Below, piece by piece: positions 16,593 through 24,872 of a stretch of DNA of 64,000 nucleotides; within the stretch, counting starts at the first letter, position 1, and the number at the start of each line of letters is the position of its first letter. The stretch is from CADCWK01 sp965218235 (GTDB taxonomy: Bacteria; Chloroflexota; Chloroflexia; Thermomicrobiales; UBA6265). The notes beneath the pieces were generated by a model. The model was given only the letters and a program-made list of their open reading frames with translations. It was not told where the DNA came from and ran no database searches. Both the position numbers and the translations under genes were made by a program. The DNA is taken from contig OZ244596.1 in assembly GCA_965218235.1 (NCBI GenBank), forward strand, positions 1,488,001-1,552,000, in the 5' to 3' direction.

Positions 16593-16627
16593 CGGACCAC
16601 TCAGTCCAATACCATCTGAAGCATCGT

Positions 16628-16662
16628 GAGACCTCGGTTGGCCACGCGCCGGCCGGGGTCTC
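16628..16662 (+). terminator. possible terminator after second YIP1 gene
   Basis: GAGACC (16628-16633) and GGTCTC (16657-16662) with an internal GGCC/GGCC pairing, followed by CCCGTTTCT. The stem is short, but the position 36 bases after the stop and the T-containing tail fit termination. Confidence 0.4.
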
Positions 16663-16698
16663 CCGTTTCTGGTAGTCAGTGGATGGGCCAACACATCC

Positions 16699-16940
16699 GT
16701 AGGGGCGAAGCTTGCGAGTCCGGCCGCCGCAGCGGCCTTCGCCGTCAGGCGAAACAGTATTCCAAGTTCAACCATGCCCGAAAGAACCACGCGTGTGTGC
16801 AATGGCGGCATTGAGGTTAGGGCATTGGCAAGGAGCGCGTCAGGCGGGTTATCCAGAACGCGTTTGCCCCCGGTACCCGTTATCGCCCTGCGGGGCGATG
16901 GCCGCTGCGGCGGCCGGTCAGGGCAAGCCCGTGACCCTAC
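16699..16940. mobile_element. MITE-like element, second inverted pair of twin-hairpin repeats
   Basis: The left copy (16699-16755, plus) starts GTAGGGGCGAAGCTTGC and has hairpins GGCCGC-CGCA-GCGGCC and TTCGCC-GTCA-GGCGAA. The right copy (16879-16940, minus) starts GTAGGGTCACGGGCTTGCCC on its own strand and carries ATCGCCC-CGCA-GGGCGAT. The layout is that of 1006-1193 with a longer, unrelated centre. It fills the non-coding interval 16593-16987 between the YIP1 gene and the convergent ABC permease, where nothing else is visible. Confidence 0.6.
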
Positions 16941-16987
16941 GACGACGATGCCGCTTGTTTCATTGGTCTAAATTAGGGTGTCCGGGT

Positions 16988-17782
16988 CTACCGGACACGG
17001 CGCCAGGGTAGGGCCGCCCGCTCCAGCAGTGCGAGCAGGCTGAACAGGCCGACCCCGAGCACCGACAGCACGACGATGATCGCGAAGACGCGCGCCGTCA
17101 GGAACTGGGCGGCCGACCGGTTGAGCAGGTAGCCGAGCCCCTTGCTGGAACCCGTCAGCTCGGCGAAGACCGCGCCAATCACGCAGGCGGTCATCGCGAT
17201 CCGGGCGCCGGAGAAGATCGCCGGGAGGGCCGACGGTAGCTGGGCCTGGCGGAGCCGTGACCAGCCGCTGGCCCGGAGCGTCCGGAACAGATCGAGTGTG
17301 TCGCGGTCGGTCGAGCGGATCCCGTCGACGGTGCTGACGACGATCGGGAAGAAGCCGATCAGGGCCGTGACGAGCACCTTCGGAAACAGACCGTAGCCGA
17401 ACCAGATCAGCAGCAGCGGCGCGATCGCCGGGACCGGGATCGTCTGCGAGGTGATCACGATCGGGTAGACCGCCCGCGCGACCGGCCCGACGTTGGCGAT
17501 CAGCACCCCAAGCGTAACTCCGACGACGACGGCCAGGCCGAAGCCAAGCATAATCTCGTAGAGCGTCACTCCGGCGTTGCGCAGGAGCAGGGCGCGGTCG
17601 TCGACGAGCGTGCGGCCAATCGCGGACGGGGGCGGGAGCAGCCAGCGGGGGACGTCCCGCAGCCGGACCGTCACTTCCCAGAACACCAGCACCGCCGCGA
17701 TCAGCAGCACCGGCCAGAGCAGCCCGGACAGCCATGTTGGGTGGTCTATGAGGGACCGGTCGCGTCTCGATGGTCGTCTCAA
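16988..17782 (-). CDS. ABC transporter permease, nitrate/taurine/thiamine-precursor type
   Basis: 264 residues with six predicted spans. It belongs to the BPD_transp_1 family, SsuC/TauC/ThiX branch. The EAA loop that docks on the ATPase is seen as TLDLFRTLRASGWSRLRQAQ followed by LPSALPAIFSGARIA. The substrate could be a sulfonate, nitrate/bicarbonate or a pyrimidine precursor; sequence alone does not decide. No ATP-binding or substrate-binding gene lies within reach on either side, so this permease is an orphan and must work with components coded elsewhere, or is a remnant of a lost operon. No riboswitch is seen in the 250 bases upstream. Confidence 0.85.
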   Translation of the reverse strand: MRRPSRRDRSLIDHPTWLSGLLWPVLLIAAVLVFWEVTVRLRDVPRWLLPPPSAIGRTLVDDRALLLRNAGVTLYEIMLGFGLAVVVGVTLGVLIANVGPVARAVYPIVITSQTIPVPAIAPLLLIWFGYGLFPKVLVTALIGFFPIVVSTVDGIRSTDRDTLDLFRTLRASGWSRLRQAQLPSALPAIFSGARIAMTACVIGAVFAELTGSSKGLGYLLNRSAAQFLTARVFAIIVVLSVLGVGLFSLLALLERAALPWRRVR

Positions 17783-18041
17783 CCTGTCCCGCCCCGAAGA
17801 GTGATCCCGCTCGGCCGTGATCCGGTGCCACGACCGCCACGCAACCGTAGCCTACCCGCTCAGTGGGGCGATGGCTGGACCGCGGCAACGTCCGTACACG
17901 GACCTGCTGAACGATATTGGTCTCCAACCGCCGGTGCAGGAGCGCGGTATCGCAATTGGGACGGAGCACGTGGCTGTCAACGCCCCATCGCATGTCGTTC
18001 AGCCGGTCCGTTTACGGCTGGTTCAGGACGATCATGGGCGG

Positions 18042-19235
18042 TCATGGGTGGTCTGTCGCTGGATCACCGCCACGGAGCCCGGACCGCGGCGGTGATCCAG
18101 CGACGAATAGGGCCCTGCCCGACTGGGCCGCGATCGGGGCAGCCGTCCGATCGCCGGCGGACGCCTGAGTGGGAGCCGGCCGCGATGACCGCTCGCCCGG
18201 TGCCGGGATGCCCTCCGTTCCGCGGACCAGCAGGACGTAGATCGCCGAGAGGATCGGCAGATGGCCGATCAACTCCTGCGGCGGCAGGAAGGCGATCCCG
18301 AGGTTGAACGGGATCCAGAGCCCGACGATGACGACCCGGATCAGCTTGCCCGAAATCAATGCCGCGCCGGCCGTGATCTCGACGATCCCGGCGGTGTAGG
18401 TGAAGCGCTCATCCGTGAACCAGGACAGGCCGAGCGAACCGAGGACGTTGAACTCCGGGTACTCCCGCAGGAAGGCGACGGTGAGGTCCGGCGCGATCAG
18501 CTTCTCGGTGAAGCCGAGGATCACGATCGAGGCACCGACCGTGACGCGCAGGATGGTCAGGGCGTGGGGCCGGAGCCAGTCCGACAGGGCGTTCCGGTCT
18601 TCCTCACGTCCATCGGCGTAGCGCACGACCCCGCGGCCGACCGCCAGCAGGTAGACGGCGATCCCGATGAACAGGACCTGCTCCAGAGCCTCGTACCAGG
18701 TGCCGTAGGCGAAGGCGAGCCCGAACAGGCCGAGGACGAGCAGGGCGCCGACCCGGGCCAGCACTCCAGTGATGAACGAGAACCCGGCCACGACGGCGAA
18801 GGCGGCGACCCCGTAGCCGACGACGCTGTCGGGCAGCGGGATGTTGGGGACGAACAGCGTCATCTGCGAGGCGGCGTAGATCAGCGTGATCGCCGCCTGC
18901 ACCCCGAGGATCGCCGGGGCGGCCGGCTCCAGCCGCTGGAAGACCGGAGGGCGGGGCCAGAGCGGGTCCTTCAGGAGGTGCTGGGCAACGGCGAGCGTCG
19001 TGACGGCACACGTCGCGGCCAGCACGGCCAGCAGCACTGGCAGCGACCAGAGCCGCGACCACTCCGGCGACCAGTACGGACCGTACGGCGTGAACCAGCG
19101 GGCATGGGCCGACGCGGCGGAGGGAACGAGCGTGACGACCAGCGCGGCCAGCGGGACCGGCAAGCGCCAGCCCGGTCGCCGGACATGTGTCGGCGCTTTC
19201 GTAATCTGTAGTGGCCGCGCATCTCGCCTGCCCAT
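18042..19235 (-). CDS. DoxX-like integral membrane protein
   Basis: 397 residues from ATG 19235 (GGGACGG upstream; another possible start at 19289). There is a signal-like first span ending near SAASAHARWFTPYGPYW, then about nine more hydrophobic segments. The second half has DoxX-like features (LRVTVGASIVILGFTEKLIA, FTYTAGIVEITAGAALI). Some DoxX proteins work in thiosulfate:quinone oxidation or redox stress, but none of the partner genes is present. The last ~50 residues are hydrophilic, and their codons contain the terminator hairpin. The exterior loop HARWFTPYG after the first span may be functional, as it is unusual for DoxX. Confidence is good for the family and low for the role. Confidence 0.7.
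   Translation of the reverse strand: MGRRDARPLQITKAPTHVRRPGWRLPVPLAALVVTLVPSAASAHARWFTPYGPYWSPEWSRLWSLPVLLAVLAATCAVTTLAVAQHLLKDPLWPRPPVFQRLEPAAPAILGVQAAITLIYAASQMTLFVPNIPLPDSVVGYGVAAFAVVAGFSFITGVLARVGALLVLGLFGLAFAYGTWYEALEQVLFIGIAVYLLAVGRGVVRYADGREEDRNALSDWLRPHALTILRVTVGASIVILGFTEKLIAPDLTVAFLREYPEFNVLGSLGLSWFTDERFTYTAGIVEITAGAALISGKLIRVVIVGLWIPFNLGIAFLPPQELIGHLPILSAIYVLLVRGTEGIPAPGERSSRPAPTQASAGDRTAAPIAAQSGRALFVAGSPPRSGLRGGDPATDHP
18055..18104. terminator. 17-bp hairpin terminator overlapping the DoxX gene 3' end
   Basis: GTCGCTGGATCACCGCC (18055-18071) pairs perfectly with 18088-18104 around a 16-base loop. It lies inside the last codons of the minus-strand frame that ends at 18042 and could also stop transcription in the other direction. 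Confidence 0.65.
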
Positions 19236-19453
19236 CGTCGCCGTCCCTTCGCCGCCGGTTCGTCGCCCGCGGGATCGCGGCCCGGCCATTGCCCCAATGC
19301 TACGTGGATCGGGAGCCGCCGTCTGTCGGGAGGAACCGGTGCTTCCGGCGGGATTTCATCGGTCAGCTCTCACAATCAGGACGGCCGCCTGATTCTGTGG
19401 CAGGAGCTTGGGCAAGGAGACCCCGAGGACCCGCAGCGGAGGGGGATTTACAT

Positions 19454-19469
19454 GTGACCATATGGTCAC
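19454..19469. promoter_or_regulatory. perfect 16-bp palindromic operator of the ArsR-AHSA1 gene
   Basis: GTGACCATATGGTCAC is a perfect palindrome 14 bases upstream of ATG 19484, close to where the promoter or ribosome-binding region must be. ArsR-family repressors bind such short dyads and commonly control their own gene, so autoregulation is the natural inference. Confidence 0.75.
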
Positions 19470-19483
19470 GTATTATCTGCGGC

Positions 19484-20263
19484 ATGGAAGAGGTCTTTCG
19501 CGCCCTCGCCGATCCCAGCCGGCGCCTGCTGCTCGACCGCCTGTTCGAGCGCGACGGGCAGACGCTGCGGGAACTCGAGGCGCACCTGCCGGAGATGAGC
19601 CGCTTCGGGGTCATGAAGCACCTGCGCGTGCTGACGGATGCCCATCTGGTGGTTGCCCGCCGCTCCGGCCGGGAGAAATTCCACTACCTGAACGCTGTCC
19701 CGATCCAGGACGTCTACGATCGCTGGGTCAGCAAGTACTCGCAGCCCTGGACCCGTGCGCTTGCGGGGCTCAGGGCGTCATTGGAGGACACTCCGGCCAT
19801 GACCGATACGATGACGCGGACGGTGGCGGCACCATCCACCCGGCTCGTCCATGAGATCTACATCCGGACGACGCCCGAGCGCCTGTTCCAGGCGCTGACG
19901 GACGGCGAGCTGACCCGGCAGTACTACATGGGCACCCGTGTCCAGTCCGACTGGACGATGGGCTCCCCGTACACATACACGTACCCGGACGGCGACACCA
20001 TGATCGATGGGGAAGTCCTTGAGATCGTCCCGCCGGCGCGGCTCGTCCTCAGCTTTCACCCGCTCTTCACCCCCGGCGACGTCGGCGTCTCCCGCGTCAC
20101 CCATGAGATCGAGCAGCTGGGCGACGTCTGCCGTCTGACCGTGATCCACGAGGCGGTTGATGCCGGGGTGGCTCCGGGGTTCGGCGACGGCTGGAACCGG
20201 ATCCTGTCCTCGCTCAAGTCGCTGCTGGAGACCGGACAGGCGCTCGACATCCGGATGGCCTGA
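19484..20263 (+). CDS. ArsR-type HTH regulator fused to an AHSA1/SRPBCC domain
   Basis: 259 residues. Residues 1-~85 form a winged helix of the ArsR family (FRALADPSRRLLLDRLFERD, SRFGVMKHLRVLTDAHLVVA, REKFHYLNAVPI). There are no cysteine pairs of the metal-sensing type. Residues ~120-255 form an AHSA1/START-like pocket (YIRTTPERLFQALTDGELTR, VLEIVPPARLVLSFHPLF, GWNRILSSLKSLLETG). In many bacteria these two domains are separate adjacent genes; here they are one protein, so a hydrophobic ligand bound by the SRPBCC pocket could directly control DNA binding. ATG 19484 is selected because it begins the HTH. The perfect palindrome at 19454 is the likely target. Confidence 0.88.
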   Translation: MEEVFRALADPSRRLLLDRLFERDGQTLRELEAHLPEMSRFGVMKHLRVLTDAHLVVARRSGREKFHYLNAVPIQDVYDRWVSKYSQPWTRALAGLRASLEDTPAMTDTMTRTVAAPSTRLVHEIYIRTTPERLFQALTDGELTRQYYMGTRVQSDWTMGSPYTYTYPDGDTMIDGEVLEIVPPARLVLSFHPLFTPGDVGVSRVTHEIEQLGDVCRLTVIHEAVDAGVAPGFGDGWNRILSSLKSLLETGQALDIRMA

Positions 20264-20343
20264 TCCGGCCAGAGCGGAATACCTCGACCGGACGGCGACC
20301 GGGCACCGGCGTCGTCCGGTCGGCGTTCAGCCAGGGAGTACCG

Positions 20344-21027
20344 ATGCTGAAGACCACGAACGAAGTCTTTCCCGGCTTTCCCGATACGGCCCAGGACTTC
20401 TTCGTCGGGCTCGCCGCCGACAACAGCAAGGACTACTGGCAGGCGAACCGGCAGCGGTTCGAGACGGAGATCCGTGAGCCGATGACGGCGCTGGCGGCGG
20501 CGCTCGAACCGCATGTCGGATCATTGCGACTGTTCCGGATGAACCGCGATGTCCGGTTCTCGAAGGACAAGTCCCCCTACAAGACGCAGCAGGGCGCCCT
20601 TCACGACCGGGCCAATGGAGGCGTCTTCTACCTGCACCTCGACGCCGACGGGCTGCTGGTTGCCAGCGGCGACCACGTCATGGCGCGGGACCAGCTGGGA
20701 CGCTTCCGCGACATGGTCGCCGACGACCGCACCGGTCCGGCTTTCCTCGAGGTGATCGACACCTTGACGGCCGACGGGCTGACGGTGGGAGGAGGCATTC
20801 GGGACCCGCTCAAGACGGCGCCGCGTGGGTACGCCAAGGATCATCCCCGGATCGCCTGGCTGCGCTGGAAGGGAGCGGTCGCGGGGCGCCGGATCGACGA
20901 CGCGGATCGGCTGGCCTCGCCGGATCTCGTCGACGAGATCGTCCGGTTCCACGATGCATCGGCTCCGCTGCTGAAGCTGCTGGACCGGCACGTCGGCCCG
21001 TCGAGTGAACCGCGGCCGGAGCGCTGA
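20344..21027 (+). CDS. DUF2461 (TIGR02453) family protein
   Basis: 227 residues. Features typical of the family are FPGFPDTAQDFFVGLAADNS, KDYWQANRQRFE, RLFRMNRDVRFSKDKSPYKT and FYLHLDADGLLVASG, ending in the LKTAPRGYAKDHPRIAWLR block. The family is widespread and uncharacterised. A CAGGGAGTACCG sequence before ATG 20344 serves as ribosome-binding site. Length is normal. It lies downstream of the ArsR-AHSA1 gene with an 80-base gap and could be in the same transcript. Confidence 0.88.
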   Translation: MLKTTNEVFPGFPDTAQDFFVGLAADNSKDYWQANRQRFETEIREPMTALAAALEPHVGSLRLFRMNRDVRFSKDKSPYKTQQGALHDRANGGVFYLHLDADGLLVASGDHVMARDQLGRFRDMVADDRTGPAFLEVIDTLTADGLTVGGGIRDPLKTAPRGYAKDHPRIAWLRWKGAVAGRRIDDADRLASPDLVDEIVRFHDASAPLLKLLDRHVGPSSEPRPER

Positions 21028-21091
21028 CCTGCCCGTGTCGGGGGACCAGGAATGGCATCCTCCCGGAGGCACCAATAAGGGACGACATCCG

Positions 21092-22081
21092 ATGACACCA
21101 CCCGGCAACTCACCTGATCCTGGTGACCGGCCACCACCGGCCGTGGGAGTCCGGCTGGGCTGGGAGGACCTGCCGGAGCCGATCCGGACCGGGATCGCGG
21201 AGCGGCTCGGTGGGGTTGTGACGATGGTGCATTCGCAGCCGGGCGAGTTCTCGCCGGGGCTGGCCGCCCTGATCGAAACTGATAGCGGGGACTGGGCGTT
21301 CGTGAAGGCGGCTGGTCCGGAGCCCAACCCGACGTCCGCCGCGTTCCACCGGCGGGAAGCCGTCGTTGCCGCCGCACTCCCGACGGACGCTCCGACCTCC
21401 CGGTTTCGCTGGAGTTGGGACACCGGCCCAGATGGATGGATGGTCCTGGCCTTCGACGCTATCGACGGCCGCTCCCCGGCGATGCCGTGGCTGCCTGACG
21501 AGCTGGAGCTGGTCCTGACCGGTCTGGATCGCCTGTCGACGCTCCTTACGCCCTCACCGGTCCCGGCGACCGCTGTCGGCGGCATCGAGGAATGGGGTGG
21601 ACTGGCCGGGGGCTGGTGGCGCCGGGCGGTGCTGTTCCAGCCGGATGGGCTCGATGACTGGTCGATCCGACACGCGGCAGCGCTGGCCGAACTGGAGCGG
21701 ACGGCCCCGGACGCGGCGAAGGGCGAGACCCTCCTGCACCTCGACCTGCGGGCCGACAACATGCTGCTGACTAGCGATGACGTCCGCTTCGTCGACTGGC
21801 CCCATGCCCGCCTGGGCGCGGCCTGGGTGGATCTCGCGTTCCTGGCGCCGTCGGTCGCGATGCAGGGTGGCCCGGTCCCCGATGCGTTGATGGGTCGGCT
21901 CACCGGATCACGGGCGCCCGACGAGGCGGCCCTGACAGCGGTCGTCGCCGCCATCGCTGGGTACTTCACCATCCAGGCGGTGGCGCCACCCCCGCCCGGC
22001 CTCCCAACCCTGCGGGCCTTCCAGGCCGCTCAGGGTGCCGTTGCCCGTGCCTGGCTGGCTCGCCGAACCGGGTTGGAGTAG
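21092..22081 (+). CDS. APH-fold phosphotransferase family protein
   Basis: 329 residues. The C-terminal half has the kinase catalytic loop LLHLDLRADNMLL and the metal-binding segment VRFVDWPHARLG (equivalent to Brenner's HxDxxxxN and the DFG-like Asp). The N-terminal lobe is poorly conserved, with WAFVKAAG as possible nucleotide-binding Lys and FHRREAVVAAALP following. It is not close enough to any aminoglycoside kinase to claim drug resistance; choline, homoserine or other small alcohol substrates are equally possible. ATG 21092 is preceded by AAGGGACG. It is the first of four APH-fold genes in this window. Confidence 0.75.
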   Translation: MTPPGNSPDPGDRPPPAVGVRLGWEDLPEPIRTGIAERLGGVVTMVHSQPGEFSPGLAALIETDSGDWAFVKAAGPEPNPTSAAFHRREAVVAAALPTDAPTSRFRWSWDTGPDGWMVLAFDAIDGRSPAMPWLPDELELVLTGLDRLSTLLTPSPVPATAVGGIEEWGGLAGGWWRRAVLFQPDGLDDWSIRHAAALAELERTAPDAAKGETLLHLDLRADNMLLTSDDVRFVDWPHARLGAAWVDLAFLAPSVAMQGGPVPDALMGRLTGSRAPDEAALTAVVAAIAGYFTIQAVAPPPPGLPTLRAFQAAQGAVARAWLARRTGLE

Positions 22082-22256
22082 CCACGCGCGGCGGGATCCG
22101 TCCCGACCGTCGGATTCTCGATCGCCGGCGCGGTGTCCTGGACCTGCCCCCGCGGGCCAAGCGTTTAGACTCTCCGGAGCACTGCGCGGCATCACCGTGT
22201 GCGCCGGTTTGGGACGAGAAGCCCGCCGGTCGCGCTGCCCCGGCGACCGGAGACCG

Positions 22257-23756
22257 ATGGAACACCACGCGACGACGAACGTCCTCGACATCCTGGACCC
22301 GTTCGCCGCCGCCTGCGTCGGGCGGCTCGCCGCCGCCTGGGGCGCGGCCGGCGAGGAGCTGTTCCTCGTCGGCGGGGTGATCCGCGACGCGCTGCTGGGC
22401 CGGATCGCCGCCGGCCACGCCTTCGACCTCGACTTCGCCACGTCCGCCCTGCCGGATCGGACCCAGACCCTCGGCCGGGACGCCGGTGCCTCATCGGTCT
22501 ACCTCGTCGGCGAGCGCTTCGGCACCGTCGGGCTGATCTTCACCGAACCGGCGGACGCGGCTGACGATCGTCCCGATGACGTGACGGCCGCGCCCCGCGA
22601 CCTGGGGATCGAGATCACCACCTACCGGCGGGAGGCGTACGTCGATGGCACCCGCCACCCGGTCGTCGAGTTGGGCGGGACGCTGGCCGACGACCTCGCC
22701 CGGCGCGACTTTACGATCAACGCCATGGCCGCCGACGCTGGGAGCGGGGCGCTGGCCGACCCCTACGGCGGCCTGCCGGACCTCGACCTCGCCGTCCTCC
22801 GCGCCGTCGGCGATCCGGACGCGCGCTTCGCCGAGGACCCGCTCCGGCTGCTGCGGGCGGCCCGGTTCGTCTCCCAGCTCGGCTTCCGGGTCGACCCGGA
22901 GACGGAGGCGGCGATGGTCCGGACAGCGCCGGACCTGGCCCGGATCAGCCGGGAGCGCATCCTGGCCGAGATCACGCGGCTGCTGACCGGCGAGTACGTC
23001 GACCACGGGCTGGAGACCCTGCGGGCGACCGGTCTGCTGGCCAGAGCGCTGCCAGAGCTGGAGCCGATCGCGGAGACGACCGTCGACCCCTTCGGGTTCG
23101 GCCGCGGCCGGGGCGGAGCGGGGCGGGAGAAGGACCTCTGGGACCACACCCGCCAGGTCACCCGGCAGAGCCCGGCCCGGCCGGCGATCCGCTGGGCGGC
23201 CCTGCTCCATGACGCGGCCAAGCCAGCTACCCGTTCCGTCGACGCGGCCGGCGAGGTCCACTTCTTCGGGCACGAGCGCGAGGGCGGCCGGCTGGCCGAG
23301 CGGCTGCTGCGCCGGCTGGGGGCTGACCGGGCGACGATCGGCCGGGTCAGCCGACTGGTCGAGCTGCACGCCCGGCCGGAGGCCTACGAGCCGGACTGGA
23401 CGGACAGCGCCGTCCGGCGGCTGGCGCTCGAGGCCGGCGATGTCCTCGACGACCTGCTCGACCTGGCCGAGGCGGACGTTACCTCCGCTCGTGAGCATCG
23501 TCGCCGGCTGGCGGCCGACCGGATCGCCGCCCTCCGCGAGCACATCGCCCGGCTGGAAGCCCAGCAGGCGCTCGATGAGCTTCAGAGCCCGCTGGACGGC
23601 AACGACCTGATGGCGATGTTCGACCGCCGCCCGGGCCGCTGGATCGCCGAGATCAAGGATCATCTCCGGGAGCTCGTCATCGACGGCGAGCTGGCCTCCG
23701 ACGACCGCGCCGGGGCCGAGCGAATCGCCCGGGAGCTGGTTGGCGACGGTGAATAG
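22257..23756 (+). CDS. cca: CCA tRNA nucleotidyltransferase (class II, with HD domain)
   Basis: 499 residues. It adds or repairs the 3' CCA end of tRNAs. The nucleotidyltransferase head has LFLVGGVIRDALLGR and FDLDFAT (metal-binding Asp pair), and the RRDFTINAMA motif that contacts the nucleotide. It is followed by DPLRLLRAARFVSQLGF. The C-terminal part contains an HD phosphohydrolase domain (KDLWDHTRQVT, WAALLHDAAKPAT, FFGHEREGG), as in the bacterial type with phosphatase activity. ATG 22257 is chosen because the family start follows directly; the frame is open further upstream without homology. The gap to the next gene is 45 bases. Confidence 0.93.
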   Translation: MEHHATTNVLDILDPFAAACVGRLAAAWGAAGEELFLVGGVIRDALLGRIAAGHAFDLDFATSALPDRTQTLGRDAGASSVYLVGERFGTVGLIFTEPADAADDRPDDVTAAPRDLGIEITTYRREAYVDGTRHPVVELGGTLADDLARRDFTINAMAADAGSGALADPYGGLPDLDLAVLRAVGDPDARFAEDPLRLLRAARFVSQLGFRVDPETEAAMVRTAPDLARISRERILAEITRLLTGEYVDHGLETLRATGLLARALPELEPIAETTVDPFGFGRGRGGAGREKDLWDHTRQVTRQSPARPAIRWAALLHDAAKPATRSVDAAGEVHFFGHEREGGRLAERLLRRLGADRATIGRVSRLVELHARPEAYEPDWTDSAVRRLALEAGDVLDDLLDLAEADVTSAREHRRRLAADRIAALREHIARLEAQQALDELQSPLDGNDLMAMFDRRPGRWIAEIKDHLRELVIDGELASDDRAGAERIARELVGDGE

Positions 23757-23801
23757 CCCGCTCAGTGTTCTGGACGGCCGGATCGGATTGGAGGGCAGGC
23801 G

Positions 23802-24680
23802 ATGACCAGGAACCGACACATCGGCTCGTCGTTCGACGACTTCCTTGACGAGATCGGTATTCGGGGCGAGACCCATCGCCTCGCCTCGGAGCGCGTCTCC
23901 GCCGTTCAGGCCGGATCGCTGGCGCCAGATGAGGAGCGTCTCGCCGGTGGCAATGTCTCGGATTCGGTCGTCCGGATTGGACAGACGGTTCGCAAGCCAG
24001 CTACGTCCGCCACGCCGGCGATCGACGACTTCCTCGCGCATCTCAACGCCGCTGGGTTCGCGGGCGCCCCGAGGACGATGGGGATCGACGCGCAGGGGCG
24101 TCACGTCGTCGAATACATCCCCGGCCAGCTTGCCCATGACTTGCCGCCGATGACGCTGCCTGAGCTGGGTCGGGTCGGCCGGCTGATCCGGGCGCTGCAT
24201 GACGCGTCGAATTCGTTCGTCCCACCAGCGGACGCGGCCTGGAACGTCGCGATCCCGCCGGACCGCGAGGAGCTGATCTGCCACCACGACCTCGCGCCGT
24301 GGAACCTGGTCCGCGACGGCGAGAGGTGGGTGTTCATTGACTGGGACGGCTCCGGGCCCGGCTCGCGGCTCTGGGATCTCGCCTACGCCGCCCACGGCTT
24401 CGTCCCGCTCGGCGCCGACGGCGACCCGACCCGCGACGCCGGACGGCTCCGCGCCCTCTTCGATGGTTACGGGCTCGACGCCGAACAGCGCCGCGCCCTG
24501 CCACCACTCATCGTCGACCACACCCGCGCCATGTTCGCCCTGCTGGAGGACGGCGCCCGGACTGGGCGTCAGCCCTGGGCCCGCCTCCACGCCGAGGGCC
24601 ACGCCGGCCACTGGGGGCCGGCGGCGGACTACATCGAGCGCCACTCGCGGACGTTTGCCGAAGCGATCGCAGCCCGGTAG
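23802..24680 (+). CDS. APH-fold kinase with antitoxin-like N-terminal extension
   Basis: 292 residues. Residues ~45-280 are an APH-family kinase: LAGGNVSDSVVRIG start, EYIPGQL hinge, catalytic ICHHDLAPWNLVRDG and FIDWDGSGPGSRLWDLAYAA. Residues 1-~32 (NRHIGSSFDDFLDEIGI..) resemble the N-terminus of HigA/XRE-type antitoxins, which typically start with a GS.FDDFL..EGI segment followed by a helix ending in a VxAxQ-like motif. The antitoxin HTH itself is absent. This looks like a gene-fusion product or a start region captured from a toxin-antitoxin gene. ATG 23802 has GGAGGGCAGGCG upstream, so the extension is probably translated. Substrate unknown. Confidence 0.72.
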   Translation: MTRNRHIGSSFDDFLDEIGIRGETHRLASERVSAVQAGSLAPDEERLAGGNVSDSVVRIGQTVRKPATSATPAIDDFLAHLNAAGFAGAPRTMGIDAQGRHVVEYIPGQLAHDLPPMTLPELGRVGRLIRALHDASNSFVPPADAAWNVAIPPDREELICHHDLAPWNLVRDGERWVFIDWDGSGPGSRLWDLAYAAHGFVPLGADGDPTRDAGRLRALFDGYGLDAEQRRALPPLIVDHTRAMFALLEDGARTGRQPWARLHAEGHAGHWGPAADYIERHSRTFAEAIAAR

Positions 24681-24872
24681 CGACCGGCCCCAGTCATCCC
24701 TAGCAGAGCGTCCGGGCGTCAGATCGTCGCCGAGCAGCTGGTTTCCGTGTTCACGCGGGCTCCGTCACGGTCAGCCATTGCGATGACGCGGCAGGTTACG
24801 GCACTGTATCTGCATCATCGACGGCACAGACACATGGCGACGACGCGCTGAACACGACGAGGAGACGTAATC

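Noticed and set aside
21092..22081. Aminoglycoside resistance gene
   Set aside because: Only the general kinase catalytic loop is conserved. APH-fold proteins have many substrates and there is no resistance-gene context.
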